From contig DATIKM010000062.1 of the NCBI GenBank assembly GCA_035477595.1, positions 1 to 29,474 on the forward strand: a stretch of 29,474 nucleotides of DNA. The letters are read 5' to 3'. Position 1 is the first letter of the stretch. Each line of letters begins with the position of its first letter. The position numbers and the translations under genes are program-made. Of this stretch, positions 1-8,852 are shown piece after piece. The DNA comes from DATIKM01 sp035477595 (lineage in GTDB: Bacteria; Armatimonadota; Chthonomonadetes; Chthonomonadales; CAJBBX01). The notes under the pieces were generated by a model that had not been told where the DNA came from, searched no databases, and worked only from the letters and a program-made list of their open reading frames with translations.

Positions 1-2431
1 ATGGGCCCACATTGCGCTCGCAGAGCGCCGCCTCGCGCGCGCGGAGTGGCATAGCCCAGAAGGTGCCTAGGCCCATCAGCACAACGCCCAGCCACACGAA
101 GTTGATGAACGGCTTGTTCGTGACAGCGATGGGCACAGCGACGAGTGGCGGCGACTCCGGCAGGTCGAACTCCACCCGGACAGCGCGGTCCGTGGCGCTA
201 ACCCCACCTACGAGGCGCGCAGAGCCATCTAGGGCCGCGATTGTGCCGTCGAGCGGCTCCAGCCCGGCGCGCCCGAGGCGCACCGCCGGACGCGTGGGGT
301 AGCGACGCCCGTCCGGCGCGATCAGCTCGAGGTGGGCCGCCATCAACGTGCCCTGCTCGCCAGCATTGCCCGCCATTTCGAAGCGGACGTAGCGGACCTG
401 GTACGGGCTCGTGCGGTGCGCATCGGCGAGGAACGCTGTCTGGCCCGGGCGCAACTCGGCGCCGACGCGTGAGACGTTCGGGTCATCTGCAACGAGCACG
501 TAGAAGTCGCGCAGCCACTCCTTGCGGATGTGCGGCCACCGCATCGTCTGCGGTCGGTCGGGATCCTGGCTCAGGGCCAGCTGCCGATTCTTGAAGACGG
601 GCAGGCGGACGGTGCGCGCCTGCGCCTCCCGGGGGCCATCCGGACCATCGGGCACCAGGCGCACGCGCAGACCGTGCTCAAACTGCCACCATGCGTCCTC
701 GATCTCGGCGTGATACCGCGCCAACTGAGCCGGGTCCCTCGTGTGCCTCAGCCTCTCGACGAGCGGCTCATGCGTCCAGCCGACGTACTGCACCTGGTAG
801 CCGAATGGTGTACGGACGGGGGTGCCGGTATCAGTCAGCCAGAAGCTGAACGTCTGCTCATAGACGTTGGTCGGGATCGCCCCCGCGAAGAACATCGCGA
901 TGCCCGCATGGGCGATCCACGCGCCTGCCGACGCCCTCACCTTACGCAGAACGCGCACTGCAGCGACCAGGTTCGTGAGCGTTGCGAACGAGCCGAGCAT
1001 CACGATGAGAACCACGAGCCAGACTGGCGTTCCAGTCTCAGCCGTTGCGCCATCGCCCCGCACCGCGTACCAGAGGATCGCGAAGCCGATGGCAATCGAC
1101 GCCATCCATGACGCCAGTACGCGCGCAAGGAACTGGTCCGCGGGCGTGGCGCGCTGCCAGGCAAGCATCGGCGCGGCACCCATCACGAGCAGCAGCGGCA
1201 CCAGAAGGACCGATCCCGCGGCGTTGTAGATGAACTGCGATACTGCGGCGCCGTCCTTCGCGTACAGAGCGCCCAGCCCGATGGATTGAAGGACTTCCCA
1301 CCGCGAGATGAGCGGCCACGAGGTGCCAAGAATCGTTCCGGCGCAGGCCAGCCCGAGCACGGGCACGACGAACAGCACCGCACCGTCCCGCGAGATCGTG
1401 GCGCTGTGGGACCGCGCCGCCGGCACGCTGCGCCAGCGCGCCAGCAGAAGCACGAGGCCGCCCCCGCCGTGCACCGCGATCATCGCCAGAAGGAGGACGA
1501 GCGCGGTGCTCTGGAGTGACACGAACGCATGCATGGAGAAGTCGGCAAGCACGCCGGACCGCGTCAGGAAGGTGCCGTACACCCAGAGCGCCCAACCGGC
1601 GATCGCCCAGAACAGGTTGCTCCGCGCTAAGGCGCCCCGAGTGCGCTGGACGAGTAGACCGTGCAGCAGCGCCACGGACGCGAGCCATGGAAAGAGCGAT
1701 GCGTTCTCAACGGGGTCCCACGACCAGAAGCCGTGCCAGCCCTGGGTCTCGTAGGCCCAGTAGCCGCCGATCATCTTCCCGAGCCCGAGCGTGGAGACCG
1801 CCAGCAGCGTCCAGGGCAGAGCCCTCACCGCGAACGACGCATGGTCTCTCCACCAGAGCGCCGCGATCGCGTAGGCGAAGGGCGCGGCCAGAGCGGCGAA
1901 CCCGATGAAGATCACGGGCGGGTGGATCGCCATCCAGTAGTTCTGGAGCATGGGGTTCAGTCCCATGCCCTCCGTCGGCGGCCAGGGAAGGTTCAGTGGG
2001 TACCCGTATGGGCCGCCGCGCTCTACAAGTCGGAAGGGCGACAGCCATGTCAGGATAGCGAAGAGGAACACGAACACGGTCGTGTAGATGGGCATCACAC
2101 GCCGCTCCCACGTGCCTGAGAACCAGGCGAGCGGCAGCCCGACGATGCCCATGCAGACCGCCCAGAGCAGGAAGCTGCCCTCTTGCCCGGCCCACACGGC
2201 TGCCTGCAGGAAGGGCGCGCCCAGGTCAGTCGACGAGAAGTCGAGAACGTAGCGGTACTGGAACTGGTGCGTGCTCAGGAGCCAGACAAGTCGGAAGAAC
2301 GCGACGGCGCTGGCCAGGGAAGCTCCCACGAAGAGGATCCGAGCGGATCTGCGCCAGCCGAGCCCGTACGCGATGCACGCGCCCACGGAGAACGCAAGGC
2401 CGCACCAGATGACCGGAATGCCGAAATCCAT
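1..2431 (-). CDS. ccmF: CcmF, cytochrome c haem lyase subunit (3' end cut by window edge)
   Basis: CcmF is the integral-membrane haem lyase component that passes haem from holo-CcmE to apocytochrome c on the outer face of the membrane. The frame opens at ATG 2431, 5 bases after the ccmE stop, and stays open for 810 codons to the left edge, so the stop is not seen. Many hydrophobic segments are visible. The signature tryptophan-rich WWD segment lies near residues 225-255 (GWHGFWSWDPVENASLFPWL). The conserved histidine block HPPVIFIGF lies near residue 165. Downstream there is a long hydrophilic, presumably periplasmic stretch, then a typical last membrane span (INFVWLGVVLMGLGTFWAM) near residues 780-800, so little is probably missing. 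E. coli CcmF is about 650 residues; the excess here sits in the soluble region before the last span. It is the last visible gene of the der-ccm chain. Confidence 0.95.
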   Translation of the reverse strand, partial: MDFGIPVIWCGLAFSVGACIAYGLGWRRSARILFVGASLASAVAFFRLVWLLSTHQFQYRYVLDFSSTDLGAPFLQAAVWAGQEGSFLLWAVCMGIVGLPLAWFSGTWERRVMPIYTTVFVFLFAILTWLSPFRLVERGGPYGYPLNLPWPPTEGMGLNPMLQNYWMAIHPPVIFIGFAALAAPFAYAIAALWWRDHASFAVRALPWTLLAVSTLGLGKMIGGYWAYETQGWHGFWSWDPVENASLFPWLASVALLHGLLVQRTRGALARSNLFWAIAGWALWVYGTFLTRSGVLADFSMHAFVSLQSTALVLLLAMIAVHGGGGLVLLLARWRSVPAARSHSATISRDGAVLFVVPVLGLACAGTILGTSWPLISRWEVLQSIGLGALYAKDGAAVSQFIYNAAGSVLLVPLLLVMGAAPMLAWQRATPADQFLARVLASWMASIAIGFAILWYAVRGDGATAETGTPVWLVVLIVMLGSFATLTNLVAAVRVLRKVRASAGAWIAHAGIAMFFAGAIPTNVYEQTFSFWLTDTGTPVRTPFGYQVQYVGWTHEPLVERLRHTRDPAQLARYHAEIEDAWWQFEHGLRVRLVPDGPDGPREAQARTVRLPVFKNRQLALSQDPDRPQTMRWPHIRKEWLRDFYVLVADDPNVSRVGAELRPGQTAFLADAHRTSPYQVRYVRFEMAGNAGEQGTLMAAHLELIAPDGRRYPTRPAVRLGRAGLEPLDGTIAALDGSARLVGGVSATDRAVRVEFDLPESPPLVAVPIAVTNKPFINFVWLGVVLMGLGTFWAMPLRAREAALCERNVGP

Positions 2432-2436
2432 GCGCC

Positions 2437-2838
2437 CTACTGCTTCGCAGCGACCGGCGCGGCGGCCGCTTCATCGCTGTATCTTGAGGGGCACTTCACC
2501 AGCAAGCGGTCAGCCCTGAACGCACCATCGCGGAATGAGCCGATCACCTGAACGCTCGTTGCCGCATCGAAGTTCTCCGGCCTCGGCCGCCCGTAGACCA
2601 CGTCCATCCGCATCGACGCGTCGCGGGGGTCGGTCACGGTGAACCGCAGCTCGGAAGCGACCGGGTCGAAGCGCACCGAGCCCTCCACGATCTGGCCCGG
2701 CACCTGAACCGTCCGCCCGGGGCTCTGCATTGCCTCACTCACGGAGACGTGACGGGACACGGTGCCGCTGAAGCTTGCCACGGCCACCACCATGGCTACG
2801 ACCACCACGGCGAGTGCCACGATGTGCGGGGCCCTCAA
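2437..2838 (-). CDS. ccmE: CcmE haem chaperone, CXXXY variant
   Basis: CcmE is a membrane-anchored periplasmic haem chaperone that receives haem from CcmC/D and hands it to CcmF. The 133-residue product has an N-terminal membrane anchor (residues 5-24) and a small beta-barrel OB-like domain (residues about 29-115). It ends in a flexible tail rich in Ala. Classical CcmE binds haem covalently through His in an HXXXY motif at the end of the barrel. Here the matching place reads KCPSRY, so Cys116 replaces the His and Tyr120 is kept. The start is TTG 2838, which overlaps the ccmD stop as TTGA, the same coupling seen along the operon. The variant matches the CXXXY class known from archaea and Desulfovibrio. 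Identity is secure from size, anchor and position between ccmD and ccmF. Confidence 0.9.
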   Translation of the reverse strand: MRAPHIVALAVVVVAMVVAVASFSGTVSRHVSVSEAMQSPGRTVQVPGQIVEGSVRFDPVASELRFTVTDPRDASMRMDVVYGRPRPENFDAATSVQVIGSFRDGAFRADRLLVKCPSRYSDEAAAAPVAAKQ

Positions 2839-2954
2839 AGGTCGTCCTCCCTGCGGCTCATCGCCAGCGCCCTAGCGACACGGCGATCCAACGCAACCAG
2901 GTAGACGAAGAGGCCAACCCAGACGATGAGTGGCACCACGACCAAAGAGATCAT
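2835..2954 (-). CDS. ccmD: CcmD, small haem-exporter membrane protein
   Basis: This 39-residue protein has a single hydrophobic helix (residues about 2-21, ISLVVVPLIVWVGLFVYLVA) followed by a short charged cytoplasmic tail rich in Arg. That is the standard CcmD plan. CcmD stabilises the CcmABC-CcmE complex and helps release holo-CcmE. The ATG at 2954 overlaps the ccmC stop as ATGA, and the stop overlaps the ccmE TTG start. A longer reading from 3050 exists, but its extra 32 residues are antisense-like, Arg/Gly-rich sequence lying inside ccmC, so the short form is chosen. Sequence conservation in this family is weak, so the call rests on size, topology and position between ccmC and ccmE. Confidence 0.85.
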   Translation of the reverse strand: MISLVVVPLIVWVGLFVYLVALDRRVARALAMSRREDDL

Positions 2955-3736
2955 CCCAGCTCCCGATCTGCCCTCGCCCGACGGTTCGACGCGTCCGGTA
3001 CTGCTCGATCCTCGAGCGCCGCCACGCGCATGCGCAGCCCGACCAGCCACGCGAACAGGCCAGCAAAGGCCGGCAACATGAGCCCGTACATCACCAGCCG
3101 GTACTCTGTGCCAAGACCTCCTCCCACGACCGCCTGGTTGGCGCCGGCATGAAGCGTCGCAATATCGGGCAGCCGCGGCAGCACCCAGATCATGAACATG
3201 GCGGGCACCACGGCTACCAGTACATACGCCGACGCGATGCGCGCCTTCGCCGACGGGTCCTCAATCGCTCCGCGGAGTGCGAGGTAACCTGCGAACAGCA
3301 GCAGCACCACTACGATGCTGGTCTGTCGAGGGTCCCAACTCCAGTAGACACCCCACTCGTTGTGCGAAAAAATGCTCCCGGTGATGGTCGCAAGCACGCC
3401 GAAGACCAGTCCCACCTCCATCGCCGCGGCGCTGCGCGCATCGTGCAGCCACGCACGCCGCCCCGCAGCCCGGCGCGACCGCAGATAGCGCCACGCCTCA
3501 ACCGCCCCCACGAGGTAGGCCAGCACCGCCATCCATGCGCAGGGCACGTGGAAGAAGACAACCTTCGCGCCGTGGCCCCCCATCGTGAATGTGGGCTGGC
3601 CGGCCGCATTTCGCACGGGCTCTGCCGTGAGCGCGGCCACGATGCCGGCCGCCATCAGCGCACCGACCGCGCCTTGCAGGGCGATCGGGAAACCGCGCGC
3701 GCGGGGCGGCTTCCGCGCATCATGGCCGGAGGTCAC
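2951..3736 (-). CDS. ccmC: CcmC, haem handling and CcmE loading protein
   Basis: CcmC is a polytopic membrane protein of the haem-handling family that binds haem with its WWD segment and attaches it to CcmE. The 261-residue reading shows about six hydrophobic spans. A conserved outer-face histidine lies in FFHVPCAWMA. The WWD-type segment reads WGVYWSWDPRQTSIVVVLLL, and the second conserved histidine lies in the TLH context after it. I place the start at GTG 3736, which forms a GTGA overlap with the ccmB stop. A TTG or similar start at 3769 would give 272 residues but a 37-base overlap with ccmB. The gene ends in an ATGA overlap with ccmD. The length matches the family (about 240-260 residues). 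Confidence 0.94.
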   Translation of the reverse strand: MTSGHDARKPPRARGFPIALQGAVGALMAAGIVAALTAEPVRNAAGQPTFTMGGHGAKVVFFHVPCAWMAVLAYLVGAVEAWRYLRSRRAAGRRAWLHDARSAAAMEVGLVFGVLATITGSIFSHNEWGVYWSWDPRQTSIVVVLLLFAGYLALRGAIEDPSAKARIASAYVLVAVVPAMFMIWVLPRLPDIATLHAGANQAVVGGGLGTEYRLVMYGLMLPAFAGLFAWLVGLRMRVAALEDRAVPDASNRRARADRELG

Positions 3737-4425
3737 GCGTCCTCCCAGATGTACGCAAAGACGATCCACGACGCTGCGACAATCGCCACCCCGAAGGCCG
3801 CAATCCCCGTCAGAGCGCCCCAGATGTCCGAGGCCGGCGCAGCAGGGCGCAGTGCCAGAGCGGTCGCGTGTGCGGCCATCATCAGCAGCGGCAGCAGCAC
3901 CGGGAACCCGACAGCGCCATATAACGACGACCGCGCGCTTGCCCGGGCGATCATCGCGCCCACCACCGTCGCTCCTGCCGCCAGACCGAAGCCCGCCGTT
4001 CCGACCACGAGCGCGAGCGCACCTGGCCTGCCGACGCTCACGTCCATCATGGCCAGGTACAGCGGTGTCACCACCAGCGCCACGGCGGCCAGGAGAAGCA
4101 GGTTCAGCAGAAGCTTACCCGTGTAGATGGCCTCGGGGGCAGCATGCATCCTCAGTATGGCGGATGTGCCGCGGTCCTCCTCATGTAGCCATACGTTCGC
4201 CAGGCCCGCAAACGCGGCGAAGAACAGAACCACCCACAACAGAGCGGCCTGCACAGGCTCAGGAATGGCCACCGCACCCTTAGCGAACCCGACGACTGCC
4301 AGCGACGTGACCGAAAACAGCAACACAGCCGTCACGGCCGTGCGCGACCGCAGCTCCGCGTCCAGGTCCTTGCGGAAGACCGCCAGTGCCTGCGCAAGGA
4401 CCGACGGCGCGGACCCATCAGGCAT
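3733..4425 (-). CDS. ccmB: CcmB, ABC-type permease subunit of the haem-maturation complex
   Basis: CcmB is the membrane subunit that pairs with the ATPase CcmA. Together with CcmCD they drive release of haem-loaded CcmE. The product is 230 residues, close to the usual 220. It has an N-terminal cytoplasmic stretch with a charged motif (FRKDLDAELRSR, residues 17-28), which is typical of CcmB. Six hydrophobic segments follow, and the loop WLHEEDRGTSAILRM is also characteristic of the family. The ATG at 4425 lies 8 bases inside the end of ccmA, and the stop overlaps the ccmC GTG. Identity is well supported by both the motifs and the gene order. Confidence 0.93.
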   Translation of the reverse strand: MPDGSAPSVLAQALAVFRKDLDAELRSRTAVTAVLLFSVTSLAVVGFAKGAVAIPEPVQAALLWVVLFFAAFAGLANVWLHEEDRGTSAILRMHAAPEAIYTGKLLLNLLLLAAVALVVTPLYLAMMDVSVGRPGALALVVGTAGFGLAAGATVVGAMIARASARSSLYGAVGFPVLLPLLMMAAHATALALRPAAPASDIWGALTGIAAFGVAIVAASWIVFAYIWEDA

Positions 4426-5068
4426 GGTTGAGCCTCAGCACGTCGTCGGCCCAGCACGATTCGCGCGGCTCGTTCGTCGCCAGCACAGCCAGGCCATACC
4501 GCCGCTGCGCTTCCACCAGCCCTCGCGCGACCTCCAGCCCCTCGGCATCCAGGTTAGAGCCAGGCTCGTCGAGCAACAAGACGGGCGGACTACACAGGAC
4601 AGCGGCCGCCAGCTTCAGACGGTGCCGCATCCCGGAGGAGTAGTCGGCCACCCGGTCCCGCCCGCGACCCAGGAGCCCCACCTGACCAAGCGCGGCGACG
4701 AGATCCTCGCGGGTCAGGTGCACCCCGCGAAGCCTGGCCAGAAACTGCAGGTTCTCGACACCGCTGAGCTCGGCGTAGAGAGAGGCGTCGGGCGCGGCGT
4801 AGCCGATGAACCTCCGGCGCGCCTGCGGGTCGCGCGGCGTCCCTGCGACGATAACCTCCGCACTGCCCCAGGTCGGCGTCAGCAGCCCCGCCACGATGCG
4901 GAGCAACGTGCTCTTACCGGAGCCGTTGGGCCCGGTGACCGCCAGAACCTGCCCGGTACCCACGGACGCGCTTACGCCAGCCAGGACGCGCCGCGGCCCG
5001 AACGCCCGACCAAGATCGTCCAGGACCACACGCACATCCGGCGCAGCGCCAACCGCGGGGGCATCCAT
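4418..5068 (-). CDS. ccmA: CcmA, ATP-binding subunit of the haem-maturation ABC complex
   Basis: This 216-residue ABC ATPase has Walker A GPNGSGKST (about residues 46-54), a signature motif in the form YSSGMRHRL, and Walker B VLLLDEPGSNLD. It is the short single-domain form expected for CcmA, whose ATP hydrolysis is needed to release holo-CcmE from CcmCD. The ATG at 5068 shares its last-first base with the plsY stop (TGATG), which settles the start. A longer 279-residue reading would run Arg/Pro-rich sequence through plsY in another frame. Assignment as CcmA rather than a generic ABC ATPase rests on the ccmB-ccmC-ccmD-ccmE-ccmF genes directly downstream. Confidence 0.93.
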   Translation of the reverse strand: MDAPAVGAAPDVRVVLDDLGRAFGPRRVLAGVSASVGTGQVLAVTGPNGSGKSTLLRIVAGLLTPTWGSAEVIVAGTPRDPQARRRFIGYAAPDASLYAELSGVENLQFLARLRGVHLTREDLVAALGQVGLLGRGRDRVADYSSGMRHRLKLAAAVLCSPPVLLLDEPGSNLDAEGLEVARGLVEAQRRYGLAVLATNEPRESCWADDVLRLNHA

Positions 5069-5757
5069 CACCGGCGCACGAGGCCAAGCGCCTCGTAGAG
5101 CGGCGCAGCGCACACCACCAGCGCGACCACCACGGCGATGGTGACGATCAGCACCGGCGTGCCTGGGCGCGTGCGGCGGAAGCAGCTCTCCGTGCCCTGG
5201 CACAGCCTCACGAGGTTCGCGCGGTGGCGGTAGGTGGCCAGCACGGCGGCGAGGCACACGAACCCCATACGCACGACGTCACCCGGGTACGCCGCCGCGG
5301 AGAGCCACGGCAGGGACGCCGCCGCCAGCACGGACGCAAGCGACACGTAGCCGGTCGCGGCGACGACCGCGCCCCAGAGCACGAACACCGTGACCCCAAC
5401 CGGCGGCAACGCACCCAGCAGCACTCCGAGGCTCGTCGCGATCCCCTTCCCGCCCTTCATCCCCAGAAAGGGCGAATACATGTGCCCGATGATCGCCGCG
5501 AGGCCCGCAGCAACCTGCCACACCGTGCCCAGGCCGAGCAGCCCGGCCGCAGCTGCCGGCAGTAGCCCCTTCCCCACATCGAGCGCCATCACCAGCGCGC
5601 CGGCCGGCTTCCCGGCAACCCGAAGGACATTCGTCGCTCCGATGTTACCGCTGCCCTCCGCGCGGACGTCTACCCCCGAGGCCAGGCGGCCGACCAGGAG
5701 CCCGAAGGGCACGGCGCCTAAGAGGTAGCTCGCCACCATGACAACGGCGGCTTCCAT
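5068..5757 (-). CDS. plsY: PlsY, acyl-phosphate:glycerol-3-phosphate acyltransferase
   Basis: PlsY is the integral-membrane enzyme that moves an acyl chain from acyl-phosphate to position 1 of glycerol-3-phosphate, the first step of phospholipid synthesis in most bacteria. The three family motifs are visible: SGNIGATNVLR (about residues 36-46), GHMYSPFLGMKGGKGIATS (about residues 91-109), and ATYRHRANLVRL near residue 175. Several hydrophobic spans surround them. The protein is 229 residues, slightly longer than the usual 190-210, with an extra C-terminal hydrophobic segment (TPVLIVTIAVVVALVVCAAP). I take ATG 5757, which overlaps the glnE stop as TGATG. The GTG one codon upstream (5760) would overlap as GTGA and adds only one residue. 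Confidence 0.95.
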   Translation of the reverse strand: MEAAVVMVASYLLGAVPFGLLVGRLASGVDVRAEGSGNIGATNVLRVAGKPAGALVMALDVGKGLLPAAAAGLLGLGTVWQVAAGLAAIIGHMYSPFLGMKGGKGIATSLGVLLGALPPVGVTVFVLWGAVVAATGYVSLASVLAAASLPWLSAAAYPGDVVRMGFVCLAAVLATYRHRANLVRLCQGTESCFRRTRPGTPVLIVTIAVVVALVVCAAPLYEALGLVRR

Positions 5758-8700
5758 CACGCCTGCCTCCCCTCGTCGTGACCACCCGCCATGAAGTGGC
5801 GCTCGAAGAGCGCCCTCGACTCGCGCATCCGGTCATCGACCGAACGCCGCAGCGCATCTTCGGCGCGCACGTCGTTCGAGTCCGCGTAGCCGAGACCGAT
5901 TGCGACGTTGCGCAGCCTGGCTACGTCGTCCGGGAGCGAATCCGTGGCGGACTCCCCCAGCAGCGCAAGGCGGTTCCGCACGGTAACCCAGCGCTCGTAC
6001 GTGTCGGCCAGACGCATCGCCTCAGCGGCGCGCAGAACCCCGGCGCCCGCAAGGGCATGCAGAGCGTCCACCGTGCCGGTCACGCGCAGCTCCTCACGCG
6101 TGGCGCCGTGGCGAAGCTGCAGCAACTGCGCCAGGAACTCGATGTCGCTCATGCCGCCATGCCCAAGCTTCAGGTCTGTGCTGCGCTGGTCGGCACGCAG
6201 CCGCTCGGCCTCGATGCGACGCTTCATGTCCCGGACTTCGTGCTGCTCCCGCTCCGTCCAGACGCGCCCGTAGACAACGTGGCGCACCATGGCGACATAA
6301 GCGGAGGCGGTCTCGGGACAGCCCGCGACAGGACGGGCCTTGATCAGCGCCTGCCGTTCCCAGACCCCGGCGGCGTCCCTGTAGTACTGCCCGTATTCCT
6401 CAACGGTCCGCGCCAGCGCTCCGAACCGACCCTCGGGCCGCAGCCGCGCATCGATCTCGACCGGCGCCCCGCGGGTACGCAGTTCGACCACTGATCCCAG
6501 CAGCGTCTCCACCAGCAGGTTGACCGACGCGAAGGCCCGGCCCTCCACGCCTCGGCGGTCGCCCATGTAGGCGACAAGGATATCCCAGTCCGAGCCGTAC
6601 CCGACCTCCCTGCCGCCCAGCTTACCAAGGCCGATGACGGCGACACTATGGACGGCCTCCACCGCGGCCTGGCTGTGGCTGGATGCCAACGCGACGGTTG
6701 CGGCCCGCTCCAACAGGACCTGCACCACCGCCTCTGCCAGTGCGGTCAGCTCCTCCCCGATGCGAGCAGGCCGCACCGCTCCCCACAGGTCGCGCGCGCC
6801 GATCCGCAGGCGCTCCCGCTGGATGTAGACAGCCAGGGCACTCCAGAACGCCTGATCGCCCTTCACGCCACGCAGCCGATGGCGCAGCTCTCCGAGCGCG
6901 GCGGCGAGGGGCTTCGGATCCGGATCGACCACCTCCTCGCTCACCAGAAGGTCAAGCCACTCCAGATGGCGGGCAAGGTTGCGCACGAGAGCCGGGCCGC
7001 CCGCCGCCAGACGGCAGAGGCGATCCATGATCTCGCCGCTCTGCGCGAGCGTCGCGTACATGGCGCCGCGGTTGGGCACCGCCTGCATCAGGCCCTCGAC
7101 CGCGGCGAGCGCAGCGTCAGGGTCGCCCGAGCGGCTGCATGCGTCTATGAGCGCCGGAGCGATCTCGATAAGGCGTTCGGCAGCCTCGGGCTGCGTGCGG
7201 CCATACCCGACCCCGGCCAGCGCACCGCGTAGCACCTTGTAGGCTAGCTCTGGCTGAACGAAGCCCCTGGACCGAAGGAGCTCGACAAGCACGTCGCGCG
7301 CCGAGTCCGTCTCGATCACCTGCAGCGGGCCGCGCCAGGGGTCGTCGGTTGCGCCAATCGCAGGCTCTCCGCCCTGCAGGAAGAGCCGCTCGAAGTGCGC
7401 ACGCACGCGGTCCGTGCGTCGCTGGTACTCACGGTCAAACGCGCGGGAGCCGGCATAGCCCATGCGGCGAGCCAGTAGCCGGCGCTCCTCGGGCTCCGCC
7501 GGCAGGGCTTGCGTCTGCAGGTCGTAGAGGATCTGCAGTCGGTGTTCAACCGTCCGCAGGAAGCAGTAGTCCTCCCTTAGCTCGCTGGCCTCAACGCGCC
7601 GGAGCAGTCCCGCTCTGTGCAGCCTCTCCAGCGCATCGAGGGTGCCAGCCGCCCGAAGCTCCGGACGCTGGCCGCCGTGCGTGAGTTGAAGAAGCTGCAC
7701 CATGAACTCGATGTCGCGGATGCCGCCCCTGCCAACCTTCACGTTGGTGGCGCTGACGCCATCGAGGGCCGCCTTCTGCTCGATGCGCTCCTTGTTCCGG
7801 CGTACCGCATCGAGAAACGAGGGTGCTGGCCGCCGGCGGAAGACCATGGGTGCCACCATGTCCATGAACCGCCTGCCGAGTGCCGCGTCGCCCGCTACCG
7901 GCCGTGCCTTCACCAGAGCCTGAAACTCCCAGGGCTCCGCCCAGCTCTCGTAGTATGCGGCATAGCTGCTGAGCGTGCGCACGAGCGGGCCAAACCTGCC
8001 CTCCGGCCGCAGCCGCACGTCCACTCGGAACAGGTGACCATGCTGAAGGTTTCTGGAGAGCGCCGAGACCACAAGCTCGGCCGTGCGGAGCGCACGTCGA
8101 AGGCCCTCTTCTCCACCCTCGTCACAGCACACGAAGATCAGATCGATGTCGCTGGAGTAGTTCAGCTCCCGGCCGCCCAGTTTGCCCATTCCAATGACGC
8201 TGAGCGCGGAGGGCAGGCTCTTGACGTCCGCGACGGCGATCTCCAACGCTTTCTGGATGCAGACGTCGGCCAGATGCGAGAACTCGCGCGCCGTGGCGGC
8301 AAGGTCCGCGATGCCCAGGATGTCGCGCACGCCGATCCGCAACACCTCGCGATGACGGAACCGCCGCATCGCTTCCAGCTTCAGCTCCGGCCGCACAATA
8401 CCGTCGACGAACAGCGACAGCTCACGGTACAGACGCGCAGACGACACCGTCGAGGAGCGCACTCGCGGATTCGCGATGATCTCGAAGTACTCGGGGTTCC
8501 GCGTGAGGATGTCGGAGAAGAACTGGCTGACGCCGCACACCTCGAAGAACATGCGCAGTGCCGCTGGATGGTCTGCAAGCAAGCGGAAGTGCGTGATGCG
8601 GTTGGTAACCGACTCGGTCCAGCGCGCGAGACTGACCAGGCCACGGTCGGGATCGGGGCTGGATGACAGCGCATGAAGCAGCGCCGGCAGCAGCGCTTCG

Positions 8701-8852
8701 ACCTCATCGTCCGTCACGCCCTGGCCCGCGAGCCCGATGATCGTCCGGCGTGCGCGCGGCAGGTCCCGCAGACCGGCCTGCGCCAGCACCTCGTCGGTAA
8801 GCCCATCGAGACCGACCGGCCGGCCGACGACTGGGCCGGGCTCGCCGGTCAT
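5757..8852 (-). CDS. glnE: GlnE, bifunctional glutamine synthetase adenylyltransferase/deadenylase
   Basis: GlnE adds AMP to, and removes it from, glutamine synthetase in response to nitrogen signals carried by PII. The 1031-residue protein has the expected tandem arrangement. The N-terminal nucleotidyltransferase (deadenylase) motif is GMGKLGGRELNYSSDIDLIF (about residues 221-240, catalytic D235 and D237). The second, C-terminal (adenylylase) motif is GLGKLGGREVGYGSDWDILV, near residue 740. Helical regulatory regions follow each. Both halves keep the DxD metal pair, so both activities are expected. E. coli GlnE is 946 residues; this one has a longer N-terminus. The ATG at 8852 overlaps the der stop (TGATG), which decides the start. 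No glnA or glnB lies in the window. Confidence 0.96.
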   Translation of the reverse strand: MTGEPGPVVGRPVGLDGLTDEVLAQAGLRDLPRARRTIIGLAGQGVTDDEVEALLPALLHALSSSPDPDRGLVSLARWTESVTNRITHFRLLADHPAALRMFFEVCGVSQFFSDILTRNPEYFEIIANPRVRSSTVSSARLYRELSLFVDGIVRPELKLEAMRRFRHREVLRIGVRDILGIADLAATAREFSHLADVCIQKALEIAVADVKSLPSALSVIGMGKLGGRELNYSSDIDLIFVCCDEGGEEGLRRALRTAELVVSALSRNLQHGHLFRVDVRLRPEGRFGPLVRTLSSYAAYYESWAEPWEFQALVKARPVAGDAALGRRFMDMVAPMVFRRRPAPSFLDAVRRNKERIEQKAALDGVSATNVKVGRGGIRDIEFMVQLLQLTHGGQRPELRAAGTLDALERLHRAGLLRRVEASELREDYCFLRTVEHRLQILYDLQTQALPAEPEERRLLARRMGYAGSRAFDREYQRRTDRVRAHFERLFLQGGEPAIGATDDPWRGPLQVIETDSARDVLVELLRSRGFVQPELAYKVLRGALAGVGYGRTQPEAAERLIEIAPALIDACSRSGDPDAALAAVEGLMQAVPNRGAMYATLAQSGEIMDRLCRLAAGGPALVRNLARHLEWLDLLVSEEVVDPDPKPLAAALGELRHRLRGVKGDQAFWSALAVYIQRERLRIGARDLWGAVRPARIGEELTALAEAVVQVLLERAATVALASSHSQAAVEAVHSVAVIGLGKLGGREVGYGSDWDILVAYMGDRRGVEGRAFASVNLLVETLLGSVVELRTRGAPVEIDARLRPEGRFGALARTVEEYGQYYRDAAGVWERQALIKARPVAGCPETASAYVAMVRHVVYGRVWTEREQHEVRDMKRRIEAERLRADQRSTDLKLGHGGMSDIEFLAQLLQLRHGATREELRVTGTVDALHALAGAGVLRAAEAMRLADTYERWVTVRNRLALLGESATDSLPDDVARLRNVAIGLGYADSNDVRAEDALRRSVDDRMRESRALFERHFMAGGHDEGRQA

